Origin: Gnetum montanum
Lineage: Eukaryota > Streptophyta > Gnetopsida > Gnetales > Gnetaceae
DNA: 64,000 bases
Reading direction: 5' to 3'
Assembly (NCBI GenBank): GCA_015680685.1
Contig: MNCI01023742.1
Span: forward strand, 664,831-728,830
Part shown: piece after piece, positions 11,661-22,740 of the stretch
Numbering within the stretch: the stretch's first letter is position 1
How the letters are laid out: every line of letters starts with the position of its first letter
Translations under genes and position numbers: made by a program
Notes under the pieces: generated by a model
What the model saw: only the letters and a program-made list of their open reading frames with translations
Told to the model about the DNA's origin: nothing
The model's database searches: none

Positions 11661-12745
11661 AGAATGAGAATGAAAGTTGCAACATACAACATGCTTTCAA
11701 GATCCTTAGTGAGTGAAAAACAGCATTCACTATGTCTATCATGGGCCTTGGATGGCCATGAATATCGATATCCATGCATCTTAGCAAAGTTAAAATATTT
11801 GGATGCTGATGTCTTATGCTTACATGAAGTCTTGCCATGGGAATTTCTATACCAATTGCAACCAGACTTGGGAAGGATGTGATACATAAGTATTTATAAG
11901 TAAAAAGGTTCTTATGGAAGTTTTTTTTTTAAGCCATATAGATTACCATATTGTAGAAATCACAACATGGATGGTTGTACGATATTTTATAAAAAAGCCA
12001 AGTTTGAATTGATACAAAGATTTGAATGGATTTCAATATGATTTTTGAAATTCTTGAACTTCAAGTGATGGGACAATAAGGAACAATTAAGATTTTGGAA
12101 AAATCACATAGCCTTGGTAATGATTCTAAAAGTTCATCTATTAAGAGGATGTGTGTGCCTGATTATCACATATTTGATTGCCAAACCAACATGTTTAGAT
12201 GTTAGACTATGTCAAGGAACATATTTGATTAAGAAAATAGAAGAAAGTTTGAAGAATAAGTTATTACTAAGTTACTCTAATCTAGTTCCATTTATTCTTT
12301 GTAAAGACTTCAATGTAAAAGTTGGAAGTAGCATTTATCAATTCTTAAAATATGGATCTATAAAGAAATCTTTGGAAGATGAACCTAACTTGAACAAGAT
12401 GTTTCCATCAATTTAGCATGCAATTCCATTAGCCAATGCATATTTTTCTTACTTTGAATCTTCAGTAGATATATCAAACTCTAGAATTTAGGAATAGATG
12501 ATGTTGATGGATAGCACTCATCAAGAATCATAGTTTACAAATTACTCAACTATGATTAATGAGGATGGATCAACAACATTCTTCATTGAGACTTTGGGTT
12601 ATATTTGGTATTATGCCCAATTCTTTCAAGTTATCAAGTTACTAGAGTTGATTTCTAAAGAAGAAGTTAAAATGAATCAATATTAAGCCTTGCCATCCCA
12701 AACAAGACCATTTGATCTTATACCACTTATGGTAGAATTACAATT
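11661..12745 (+). pseudogene. CCR4-like deadenylase (endonuclease/exonuclease/phosphatase domain), captured and broken
   Basis: CCR4-family enzymes shorten mRNA poly(A) tails. Landmarks appear in family order: VATYNML (about 11675), a W-ALDGHEYRYPCILAKL stretch like the family's WxLxWxYRRQNLLREI, DADVLCLHEV (about 11805-11832, catalytic Glu kept), DGCTIFYKKAKFELI (about 11970), DVRLCQGTYLIKKIEE (about 12200), ILCKDFNVKVGS (about 12300, Asp and Asn kept; the family has CGDFN), then LPSQ...FDLIPLMVEL (about 12690-12745) where the family has SDHIALLAEF, so the catalytic His is Leu. Frameshifts and stops separate the blocks, but no intron-sized break does. The span equals one EEP domain of about 360 codons, with no N-terminal leucine-rich repeats. 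It lies wholly between the LTRs of K. Confidence 0.82.
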
Positions 12746-12749
12746 ACTC

Positions 12750-13202
12750 CCATCAGTTCATAAGGTTGATCAAGATCAAGAAGTATCTCACTCTTACTTT
12801 TATTTGATTAATCTTATTATTTTATTCATTTTTCAATTTATATTTCAATTAGATAAGTAAAATATCTATGATAATAAAAATTGGGGATAAATAATTTGCA
12901 ATGCCTTCACTTGGGTAACCAAATCCAAGTTACACTTTGTGTGATCCTGGTTAGGACTAGTGATTGGTGATTGGTAAATCTTTAATTCACCTTTTGTCAT
13001 TATCTTAGAAAATGAAGTATCAAGAAAGTAATATTTAATTTTACATATAATTTTCCTCACATATATATTATTTGTAGAATAAGAAAAAAAACAACTTCAA
13101 ATTCAAAGAAGAAATCAATTTATTGAAGCATAGAACCATCAAAGATGCATTGGGGCTAGAAAAAGATATAGAAACATGGAGTCATTTGAGGATGAACAAA
13201 AC
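12750..13202 (+). other. K 3' internal region
   Basis: AT-rich sequence downstream of the deadenylase relic. It may include the gene's 3' untranslated part, but no motif proves it. Confidence 0.4.
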
Positions 13203-13217
13203 CTAAGGGGGATAGAT
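13203..13217 (+). other. K polypurine tract
   Basis: CTAAGGGGGATAGAT directly precedes the 3' LTR. This is where plus-strand DNA synthesis is primed in LTR elements. Confidence 0.75.
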
Positions 13218-13790
13218 TGTCACATCTCCATTTCCAAATTATGTTGTTACCTAATGAAGATGGTGTCTCTTCATAACAAGTGTTATTATTATCTTAACAA
13301 AACTTGAAAGGATAGTTGTAATTGAGACTTGAAAGGACATGTTGTAATAACAGACGTGTCTCTTAAGGTAACCTTTGGGGGTTTGACCTAAGGCATTTAT
13401 ACTTAGGGTTAGAGGTCATGCTAGCATAGAGTGGTGAAGCCAGTATAGGCAAGTCACAGGAGTTGGGTGAAGCGAGACAAGAAGTGGAATGACCATCCCT
13501 TCTGACTAGGTTATAGGCCTAACCATGGTGGCAGTGCTGGACTACCTCTAAGGAATAGATGCCAAAGGAAGAAAACCCCAAGGAACACTCTTGAAGCATG
13601 ATCCAGATACACTATTCCATATCAATAAAGCATTCTTTTCTTTCTTTTTCTACATTTTCCTATTATTACCTTTATACATAATGTCTAATATCAAATATAT
13701 TTTGCATTTGGTATATTTTCTTCATATGCATAATGTCTAATATATTGTATATTTGACATTTTCCATGACATCCAAGGATGGGATGTCACA
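13218..13790 (+). repeat. K 3' LTR
   Basis: Starts TGTCACATCTCC and ends GGGATGTCACA. Collinear with 7724-8289. It is a few bases longer at the start, where the 5' copy has lost part of TGTCACATC. Confidence 0.88.
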
Positions 13791-14129
13791 TTTACAGATC
13801 CTAACTTCTCATAAAGTTCTAAAAAGATGATAAATCCTTATGAAATTTGCAAAATATATTTATGAATAAAATGATTAATATGACATTGACTAGTGATAAT
13901 AGTTTGTTTATATAGGTGTATAATTTTCAAAATGATAATAAATTAATAAATAAAATGTGAATGAGATATAATTTTGAAATATTATTATATTATTACAATT
14001 TTTACAGCAATAAGTTGTGTTCCAAATTGAATAGATACTTTCAAGTTCCATCTCAAAAAGTTAAAGGATGAACCAACAAGAAAACAAATATTCCAAAAGA
14101 TAATAAAAAAAAGTATTGTACATTAAGCA
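13791..14129. other. spacer after K
   Basis: AT-rich sequence with no frame or repeat that I recognise. Confidence 0.5.
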
Positions 14130-14200
14130 GGATGGCTCAATCATTTAGGTTTCACTAATTCCAAGACTAGTAGTTTTAGGTATTCCTCTCATTTCAACGA
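14130..14200 (+). other. possible tRNA-derived SINE head, degenerate
   Basis: GGATGGCTCAATCATTTAGG resembles an A box of an RNA polymerase III promoter. About 35 bases on, TTTTAGGTATTCCTCTCATTTC resembles a decayed B box (GGTTCGATTCC) with its usual right flank. The middle TTCCAAGACTAGTAG also fits a tRNA-like anticodon arm. No full cloverleaf can be drawn and no 3' tail or target duplication was found, so this is only a suggestion. Confidence 0.3.
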
Positions 14201-14744
14201 TCATGATGTAGCATCTAAAACTATATTTTTTATAAAACATGCATATTTGAATATATTTTTAATGACTTTGAAATATATTCTTTAGAACTTTGATTAGTTT
14301 TTCTATTAAATTATATCTTCCATGATTTGGTATATTCATATGATGAAATTATTCATTGCTAAATTATCTCTAAAAATTCCTTAATCTTAATTTTTCATGC
14401 TTCTAGAAACAAATTAAGAACTTATGAAAAAAATAATAAAAGTCTTGGTAACTCATTAGGATGATAAAACTAGATGATAAGTGAAAATAAAACTCAGTTA
14501 TGATATCTAGATATAAAGCTAGGTTTTGCACTAGAACTAATAAATTGAAATTCGTTCATGGCTTGAAAGATCAAGTTTTGATTTATGTAGAATTAAATTT
14601 TCCCATTTTATTGAATTAAAATAAATGATAATTTCTTATTTACATCCAAAAATTATAGTAGATGAAGATGTAGAAAGTAAAAATATATAAAACCAAGCCA
14701 TTGTTTTACATGTAAATAAGTGTAATATTTCTTCCTCAATTACA
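14201..14744. other. AT-rich spacer
   Basis: Nothing recognisable seen on either strand. Confidence 0.5.
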
Positions 14745-15345
14745 TTCACTTTAGGCACCACACTATTTTTTAGGTATCCCAAAATAGTTTAAATACCCAA
14801 ATATAGTTTAGATGCTCTACTATCTTTCAGGTATCTTGACAAAGTTTAGACACCACACCATCTTTCAAGCAACTCATGGTCAACAATGTTTTGGTATTAC
14901 ATCATATTTTAGTCACTTCAACAAAGTTAAAACTAGCTAATAAAGGTTGGATATCCTTATATAGTTAAAGCTCCATACCATCTATTTTCTACCCTGTAAT
15001 CTTTTAAGCACCTCAATAGAGTTTACATACCAGCTATAAATTAATTACCACACCATATTTCAAGTGCTTGACCATTAATTAGATGACTCAATATATGTTG
15101 GGATGCTTAAACCATACTGGGGCATGTTAGACATGATGGGGCTCCAAAAAATATTAGGATGCTTGAATTATATTAGAACTTGTAAAAGATGGTAGGGTGG
15201 TTAATTTATATTGAAGCATTTGAAACATGATATAACACTTAAAAATGATGGGCCTAAAGTATAATGAAACATCTAAAACATAGGGGGAAGCTTGAGGTAT
15301 ACTAGATTGCTTGAAAGATGGTGGAACCCTTGAACACATAGGGCA
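14745..15345. repeat. diverged short repeats in two opposite arms
   Basis: The left arm (14745-15050) repeats words such as CACCACACCATCTTTCAAGCA and TTTAGGTATCxxxACA(A)AGTTTA about every 30-40 bp. The right arm (15090-15345) repeats the reverse complement, for example TGCTTGAAAGATGGTGGA at 15308-15325 facing 14851-14869. Pairing outside these words is poor, so this is a decayed minisatellite with an inverted arrangement, not a clean hairpin. Confidence 0.5.
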
Positions 15346-16140
15346 TTGATTGGTCAAAAATAGGATAATTGAAAAAGTGGATTTTGAATTAATTTCAAAG
15401 TAGTAAAAGTACTCTATTAACCATTTTTTTTCTCATAATTATAATATATAATCAAAAAGAAAATATTTAGAGATATATGAATATCCCATTAGTTCTTTTC
15501 ATCTATCCTCCCTGAGCACAAATGTTTTGAGTTAGTAGCTAACAAAAAATTTAAACTAAAGTGCATACAAGCAATGAAGAAGAGAAATGGAACTTATTTC
15601 TAAGATTTTATCATTTAATATCCTATTCCTAAGCTACACCAAATCATCATCTATTTGTAGATCATAAGCATACATGAAAGTACTTATCTTTCCCAAGATG
15701 AAGCTAATGTTGAACTATCTATCTTTGTAGAAATGACACATCCAACATGCATTATAGTATTAGTATTCTCTTTTTCATAGAGCCCTGTAGTCATCAAAAA
15801 ATTTAGAAATGAAAAATTAAAATGACTAAAAAGATTGTCTTTAATCCATCCCCAAATAAGATTTATTCATCAATTGTATAATCATTTTCATCAATTATCC
15901 TTGGGTTGTTTCCTAGAAAGATGGAAACACCCAAGGGGTACATAAAAGGAAATAGAACTTACAATTAACTACTCCCCTCTTCTTCATCAGTTATTTTTAC
16001 TACTTCCCTCTTTGTCAACATGCCACATGACCTGAAATTATAATAAAAAAAAGATTAAAAGTAGATAGAGGAATAAAAGAAAGAAAATTAAAAAACCAAA
16101 ATTATCCTTTATCATTCATCCCTAAACCCAAGGGCTTATA
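15346..16140. other. AT-rich spacer
   Basis: Short minus-strand openings only. No domain recognised. Confidence 0.45.
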
Positions 16141-16149
16141 TCCTCTGTA

Positions 16150-17460
16150 GGTACTAGATTTTCATTCTTTGAATGGCTTCTTTCCTAGTGTCTGGGAAGA
16201 CCTCTTTCCTTCCTTGGTCTCTAAGTTGTATTTCACATATAAAAATTCTTATTGGTATTGTGTCAAACTATTGATTATTTTATCAAATTCCTCTAGTTTT
16301 GGCACCAAGTTAAGGATGCCAATTTGAACATTAGTATTCCAAGCTCTCATACCTACTACATCCTCCAGGATTTTCTCTCGAAATTTTTGTAGATGAACCT
16401 TAAAGAGTTGGCTGAAACCTTTCATCATTTTTAGGATATCATCCTTAATTTTTCCCATTACATTTGAGGCATTTCAAAACACTATTAGCTAGTTTTCCGC
16501 CATCTCAAATCCTAATTTGATGATGATGGAATGAATAATTTTGATTATTTTTTTAGCAAAAACACGTAGGGCCTTCTTTAAGGCTAACAAATCCTCATTA
16601 TCCAACAAAGTGTTAATCAGTTTTTCATTTTCTTTAATTCTATTTGCAGATTATGCCAATTGATATTGTTGGCACTTAAATGATGGCCTAAAATTTCTCT
16701 ATCTCCTCATCGTTCTCAAGGTTAAATGACATGGAGGATATAGTGGTTGTTGTTGTAGGGTTAGGTAAGGATGATGTAGGAGTGATGTTAGGAAGTGAGG
16801 TTTGTGTGGAAGTGGTGGTTGGATGTTGGCTAGTGAATAGAGGTTTCGATCTTGCCTATTGATGTTATGGTGATGGGGGATTGGGCATTACACTTGAGGT
16901 TATGCTATTGAGGTTTTTCAATGTATCCATCAAAAATAATTGTTTAATGGTAATGATTCTATGGTTGGAGATCATCATTCCAAACCTACAAACCATCACT
17001 TATAGTATGGAATATATCAACATGGGAAATGTAGGGGCCAAAGTATTATAGAAGGGTTTGATGGCTTTCATTTTGGTCAAAATTATGTGAGAGATATCTA
17101 TAATTTTGTTATAAATAAAGAAATTAAGAAACCTCACTGCACTAGTGTTGATTCCACATTGTTTCTCTGAAATAGGTAATAAATTACTCTCTACTACCTT
17201 ACTACAAATGAAAGCAATTGGTTGGGTATTTTTGTTTATTTTTACCCTACTATCAAAGGTAGCTATATAGTAAAATAGTTTCTGAGTTAGCCTTTTCTCC
17301 TCTTGATATGAGATTTTTTCTTGATGGTTTACTCTTGAGCTAGTATGAATCTCTAAGAAATTTTGTAGGTCAATCAGGATAAGGCTAACTAGGGTATTGT
17401 TCACATAGGTTTAAAACTTATCATCTAGGGAATCATTGACATAATTAGAAAAGAATTCAA
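16150..17460 (-). pseudogene. retroelement accessory ORF relic (unknown family)
   Basis: From 17404 down, the minus strand has a 134-codon frame rich in hydrophobic helices (IAFICSKVVESNLLP, AVRFLNFFIYNKIIDISHII). A Pro/Ser/Thr-rich linker follows (about 16870-16740), then Lys/Glu-rich helices including 16249-16458 (KIKDDILKMMKGF...LEEFDKIINSL). A globular part, then a linker, then a coiled tail is the layout of accessory proteins in plant gypsy elements (PF20167-like 'putative plant transposon protein' is one candidate). I cannot confirm the family. Frameshifts and stops are frequent. No associated LTR or pol was found. Confidence 0.4.
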
Positions 17461-19320
17461 AAATGGCCTATGAATTATAACACCCTTGACATAGACCTAA
17501 GATTTTTATTTTTGTTTCTTAATTTAGTTAGGAAATTTTTTGAGGGCTGGGTCAACTAAGATATTAGAATAGTGAACCTATGGAACTATATCTATAGAGA
17601 ACATAATTCAACATCATAATTTTTAAGCATACGGCAATACCCCTTTCTATTCTGATACAACATAACTTTTTTAGAGGTACACACTTCGAAATATATTATA
17701 AATTTCATGAATTTCAAAAAATAATACAAGAAAATGATATAGAAAAAATGATACATTCCCTATCCTCTCAAAAAAAATTATTGTTGCAAATGAATGTACC
17801 TTTGAATCAAATGTTAATTTATATACATGAAATTTTCATAACAAACAAAAATTGTTAGTGAAATGTTATGTTTAGAAAAAGATAATAGAGAAACAATAGT
17901 AAGTAGAACAAAGGAGGTGTGACTTATAGTTGAGATTCCTTCATAAGTAGTTAAGGGGGATCCTAAAGACATTACACTATGAGCTATCTATTCTTCAAGG
18001 GGTACTCAAAAGGATTTGAGGGATGCTAGACTTAAGTGATAATCATGTAGAGGTGTGGCTTGAGGGTTCTAGATGACTAGGCAAGAGTGTCTTGACTAGT
18101 GGGTACATAAGGTTCAAGGAGTACTCAAGTAAGTAGAGGGAATCTTAAGCTACGATTAGGTGAAGGAGTGGTTGACTAGAGTGGATAACAACAAGAAAAG
18201 GAGTTTTTTTGATACATTGTGATAGGGCTCATTTGAATGGCATGTGGTGCACGTGTATGATGACATGTGTCTAGGAGATGTGGGTAGATAAAAGGAATGA
18301 TGGTAATTGACTTCATCATTATGCATTTCTTTCATCCCTTATTATGAGACCATGAGAGCTTGAGAGGGCCTCAAGAACTTAAGGAGGTCTTGGGAGGGAT
18401 CTTATTGTTAGGAATTGAGGATGTCTTAAGAGGTCAAGAGGCTTTGGTGGAACCAAGAAGTTTAAGAGGGTTGAAACTAGGGAATAAGATAGTATGGAAC
18501 TCCCCCTTCGTCATTTTATTCATCATGGTGGATCCCACAATTTTTTGTTAGATACATGTGGGGTTTTACTAGTGCACATATCTAGGTGGACATGTGTGTT
18601 TGTCAGACATGTTAGGGTTAGCCAATGTGTCAATACTTGAGATCTCTAGCACATTTCATGTCTAATAAACATGTACATTGCACTTCACTCTTTTTAGTTC
18701 TTGTTAGCTAAATATTAGGGTTAACAACCAAGAGTTTAAGGAGATCTAGAAAGATGGGGATGGACATCAAGAAAACCTCATCTTGCACTACTAAAGGAGT
18801 CTTCTTTTGAAAGCTCAAAAAGTAAGTTCTAGTGGGCTTCTTAAGAGCCATCTTCAATCTTAAGGGATACTTAAGTTCCTTGATCCTTTTCTAATCAAAA
18901 GCTAATGGAGGAATTTGAGTGGGTCTCAAACTTGGTGAGGGACCCTTAAAAGGTTTGCCACAAGGGATGTCCTTATGTCCAAAATAAAGAACTTGACTTG
19001 AGGTCCATAACTCTTTTGTTTGAGAGGTAATCAATTTTCCTTCTCTTAACTATGTGTGATAATTATATAATTTTAATGATTTTTTATCCTCTATACTTTT
19101 ACTAAGTAACTATTTTAGTTTGAATAGGACTTGTATGTATCCTTTCCTTGATTGTAAACTAGTATAATCCTCATCGATCTTTCTTTTAGGATTTGTTGTT
19201 AAGTTTTCCATGATAAATAGGGTTGTAATCTTTGCAAAATCCCACACACTAGGCTAATTATCCAAGGACCCTTTTAACCAAAATGTTTACCTTCATTGTC
19301 TATCCTCCTTTCTTAATGGT
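17461..19320. other. unassigned spacer
   Basis: No domain or LTR pair recognised. A 63-codon plus-strand opening at 18360-18551 is purine-rich and probably chance. Confidence 0.4.
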
Positions 19321-19371
19321 TCTCAAGAATTGAAAGCTTGTGTTTAGATTGGTGATACCAAGTTCAACGCT

Positions 19372-19858
19372 ATGGCTCAGGATCAGAAAATTTATAATGT
19401 TGTTGTTAGTGACAAAGAGGATGAATTCAATTATTTTTCCTATAACATAATTGAAGATGTATTATAGGAGATAAATTATGGGTTGTCTTTTCATGGTTTT
19501 AACAACTTCCACAATAAAACCATGGAAGTTAGAGTGCACTTTTATGTTCAAGAGCATTTTTAGTTGAGAGCACTTAATCTAAATGAGAAATAAAATAGCA
19601 TTAAGGATTTTCAGAATGTGAAGTCAGAGCATCATGATGATTTGTAAGAGATTCACTAGCATCTTTCTGACATTCATGACCTTTTGCTATGGTTGCAAGG
19701 TCATCCTAATCTATACATAGCTAGTCTATTCCTAGATTTAGATTTCTTAGCATCATCACCTATGGTTCATGGGGAATGGATCACCCAACTTTAGAGTAGT
19801 TTCCATTCTGATATCCAAGAGTTGTCTAACTGGTTATGAAACCTATCCTTGGGGGTGA
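19372..19858 (+). pseudogene. unknown reading frame with read-through-type stops
   Basis: From ATG at 19372 the frame (MAQDQKIYNVVVSDKEDEF...) stays coherent for about 160 codons. It is acidic at first, then has WLQGHPNLYIASLFLDLDF and HGEWITQL. Its internal stops are TAG or TAA where CAG or CAA would fit. It ends abruptly at the LTR-like segment that begins at 19859. Just upstream, TTGGTGATACCAAG (about 19350) could be a decayed primer site, which would make this the first ORF of another retroelement. Function not recognised. Confidence 0.4.
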
Positions 19859-20826
19859 TGTAGGGGTTGCACCTCAATAGATCCTAATAGGGGCCAACCC
19901 ACAAATTCCAAGAAGATCTAGCTTAGGAAAATAAAAACAACACAATGGCATAGAAAAGATATTTTTATATTAAGAATATTCTCAAAAGTACATAGAAAAT
20001 ACATCAAAGATGAGGAGCCAAGGTCAACTCACAACTCTCCCAAGGAGCTTAGAGGCCACACTTATTCCTTCTCAATTCTCAATTTGTCACAGTGGAGCCT
20101 AAGCTCAAGACAATACACTTATAAGAGATTCTCTCAATCTCTCTCAAGTTCTTTTCTTTGTCTCTCACTCAATTTCCTTGCACAAGCTCTCCTTCCTTAA
20201 ATCTCATGAGCTCTCTCTCTTGCTCATGGTCAGAGTCATGCACCAACAATGGTGACTTACATCAATATTTATAAGCAACTAAAAGACAAGAAACCTAGAA
20301 ATATTTTCTCAGCTCAACTTAAGATTCTTTATATGTTTCCCAAGTCTTCTTACCTTCTCCTTGACCATTTCCATATTTCTTTGGCTATTTCCATCTTACC
20401 TTAGATGTTTCTTGAATTAGGATGGGTGTTTTTCAAAGGTTTCCCATTTATTTGGGTCATCTTTGATTTTGCTAGGACATCTCCTACAAAAACCCAGCTC
20501 TTGACTAAGATATCTGCTATATTTTTTGGGACATCCCATCTAGTCCCAAAATGTTCTAGTTTTTGGTGGGATGTCCCGCCTGAGATGTTACCTGCACATT
20601 TGGGATGTCTTATCTGGGACATCCCAATTTTTGGTGGGACATTTCACCTATTAAGGCTAAATACAAAAATGCTTATTTTTATATCTAGAACCTATAGATG
20701 GCTCTAAATAAGTTTCCATAGATCTTGTAACCCCCATAAACTCATCAAAATGAGTCCAAAAGGCCTTCAAACATGCCAAAATGTCCAATAATCATCATCA
20801 ATAAAATCAACATAAGATGACACACA
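19859..20826 (-). repeat. solo-LTR-like segment
   Basis: Bounded by TGTAGGGG at the left and GACACACA at the right, giving TG...CA ends on either strand. The minus strand has a TATA-like CTTATAAATATTG (about 20260-20274), followed by CT-rich and AG-rich sequence typical of an R region. The part at 20470-20645 repeats GGGACATCCC in both orientations. No 5-bp target duplication is seen. It truncates the frame to its left. Confidence 0.45.
20474..20645. repeat. GGGACATCCC/GGGATGTCCC motif cluster
   Basis: The palindrome-like decamer or a near match occurs at 20474, 20528, 20568, 20602, 20616 and 20636, in alternating orientation, several times inside a longer TTTTTGGTGGGA context. It lies upstream of the minus-strand TATA-like site, the position of LTR enhancer repeats. 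A regulatory role is an inference. Confidence 0.6.
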
Positions 20827-21156
20827 TTAATAGGACACACTCATCCATGTCTTTGTCAAGGTTGAAACCTACAAAACATTCATGTAGGATGGAATAAGAG
20901 TGAAACACCATGAAAATTTTCATGTTGTAACCATTTTTCATCATGTAGCCTTCACCTTGTGAAACCCAAGGAAAATATTCATTGTAAATGTGAGGATTGT
21001 AACCCATAGGGGGTAATCTTACATCTTTCATACTTTTAGGGCTGAAAAATTCCCCATAAGTGGTCAAAGCCTCATTCCCCAAGTGAATAAAGTCACCTAG
21101 TGTGTATATAATACCTTTTAGAAGGCCAAAAATGGTGATATGGTGGGTTTTATGGG

Positions 21157-21656
21157 GGGGGGGGGGGGGGGGGGGGTTTAAATTTTTTNNNNNNNNNNNN
21201 NNNNNNNNNNNNNNNNNNNNNNNNNNNNNNNNNNNNNNNNNNNNNNNNNNNNNNNNNNNNNNNNNNNNNNNNNNNNNNNNNNNNNNNNNNNNNNNNNNNN
21301 NNNNNNNNNNNNNNNNNNNNNNNNNNNNNNNNNNNNNNNNNNNNNNNNNNNNNNNNNNNNNNNNNNNNNNNNNNNNNNNNNNNNNNNNNNNNNNNNNNNN
21401 NNNNNNNNNNNNNNNNNNNNNNNNNNNNNNNNNNNNNNNNNNNNNNNNNNNNNNNNNNNNNNNNNNNNNNNNNNNNNNNNNNNNNNNNNNNNNNNNNNNN
21501 NNNNNNNNNNNNNNNNNNNNNNNNNNNNNNNNNNNNNNNNNNNNNNNNNNNNNNNNNNNNNNNNNNNNNNNNNNNNNNNNNNNNNNNNNNNNNNNNNNNN
21601 NNNNNNNNNNNNNNNNNNNNNNNNNNNNNNNNNNNNNNNNNNNNNNNNNNNNNNNN
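21157..21656. other. G-run and 468-base assembly gap
   Basis: A run of about 19 G (with a following TTTAAATTTTTT) leads into N at 21189-21656, and GGGG resumes on the far side. In the homologous LTR of M, the sequence across this point is continuous (TTTTATGG, then AGGGTATACATTT) with no extra DNA. Confidence 0.95.
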
Positions 21657-21737
21657 GGGGTGGTATACACTTTTTTACGTTGGAAACACCTACAAGGGGT
21701 AGATCTCACCTACCCCCAAAAAGAAGAGAAACAACCT

Positions 21738-21845
21738 TCCCTCTCAGCATGGAAACCTTTCTCCCTAGTGTGGAAACTTTATCCCTCAGCATGGAATATT
21801 CACCCCCAACATGGAAGCTATATGCCCCTAGTGTACAAGCCACAA
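21738..21845 (+). repeat. roughly 22-bp tandem repeats in T1 LTR
   Basis: Five imperfect units of the form CCCTCAGCATGGAAAC / CCCTAGTGTGGAAAC / CCCCCAACATGGAAGC follow one another. The same AGCATGG and AGTGTGG words are the arms of the hairpins in the 29-32 kb array. Confidence 0.65.
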
Positions 21846-22740
21846 AGACTAAATTTCAACACTCCATGCATTCCAATGTTGATCCTACATGTTAGTGTAA
21901 AAGGTTGAAAGCCCAACATAGAAGATCTACCTCTAGCATAAATGGTATGCACCCATTGCTATTTATAGTAAATATAATGGCCATGGGGGTTTGGCACTTA
22001 CTATATATGGTAACCCCTGAATTTGGACATTCATCTTACCTATACATGAAAGAAATTTGTAGCAAAATTATAACCAATTTGTAGCCCATTTTATTTCCAA
22101 AAAACTATGAAACTAAAAACCCAACATCCTTTTTAGGTTCCACACTTTGGACATTTTGAGCATTATAGCAATCTTGGCTTTTAGGAGCTCTTGCAAAACC
22201 TGCAAAACATAACTTCCTAGAGCCTCATAGAATGGAACCCCTATAGCCTTGTTACCCCCCTGACATTTGTTTGTTTTTGGTTTCTACATTGTACTTCTGG
22301 GATCCTTAACTCCCAGCATGGAGCATTTTGGTAGCATTGTACTTTTCTCACCCACCAATAGTAACCAATGTTACAAATCTGAAGTAGCAGTATAGGAGGT
22401 TTGACAACATCAGGAATGGTTGAGCATCCAAATTGTAAAGTGGATCATATCATCTTCAATGAACTTTGAACTCCTACCCTAGTGAACCCTCCTTTGCTCT
22501 CTTAACAAAATTTCCTATACACATTTCTAAAAACTATTATTTATTCCTAATAAATATTTTAAAGTTCCTTTTGTGTGTAATCTGTTTACTTTTTATTTCT
22601 AGATCTGTACTCCTTTTTACATTTTTTGTTTTGTATTTCATAAATTCCTGGTTGATTTTTCGAATCATCTAAGGAACCTTGAATCCCATTTTTTTAGAGG
22701 CCTTAGGGATTATAGGTTCAAGTTGCTACACTAGAATTTC

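Larger units (their letters stand above)
7724..13790 (+). mobile_element. K: LTR retrotransposon without pol, carrying a captured host-gene copy
   Basis: Two direct LTRs (7724-8289 and 13218-13790) flank 4.9 kb of internal sequence with a correct primer site at the left and a purine tract at the right, so the element is complete in structure. I find no gag-pol domains inside. The recognisable contents are a later LINE insertion and a CCR4-like deadenylase relic. That makes it a non-autonomous carrier which must have moved using another element's enzymes. No matching 5-bp target duplication is visible (left flank TATCA, right flank TTTAC). Confidence 0.85.
20827..22740 (+). repeat. T1 5' LTR (with assembly gap)
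   Basis: Identified because this segment aligns, piece by piece, with the minus strand of 57560-57008 followed by 36113-35212, the split LTR of element M. Shared words include CCTTGTGAAACCCAAGGAAAAT, CACCTAGTGTGTATATAATACC (TATA-like at about 21100-21112), GGTTCCACACTTT, TAGTAACCAATGTT and a T-rich 3' end. Both ends are approximate, and the middle is broken by the N gap. Confidence 0.65.

Noticed and set aside
11597-11887. Minus-strand frames opposite the CCR4-like relic
   Set aside because: The sense strand carries the recognised motifs; these are shadows.
7719-13795. Target duplication of K (TATCA against TTTAC)
   Set aside because: The two flanks do not match, so I claim none.
20807-21709. 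Long reading frame across the N gap on the minus strand (and a similar one at 21102-21908 on the plus strand)
   Set aside because: Most of the length is N. The real parts are LTR sequence, including a Pro or Gly run made by the G-tract.
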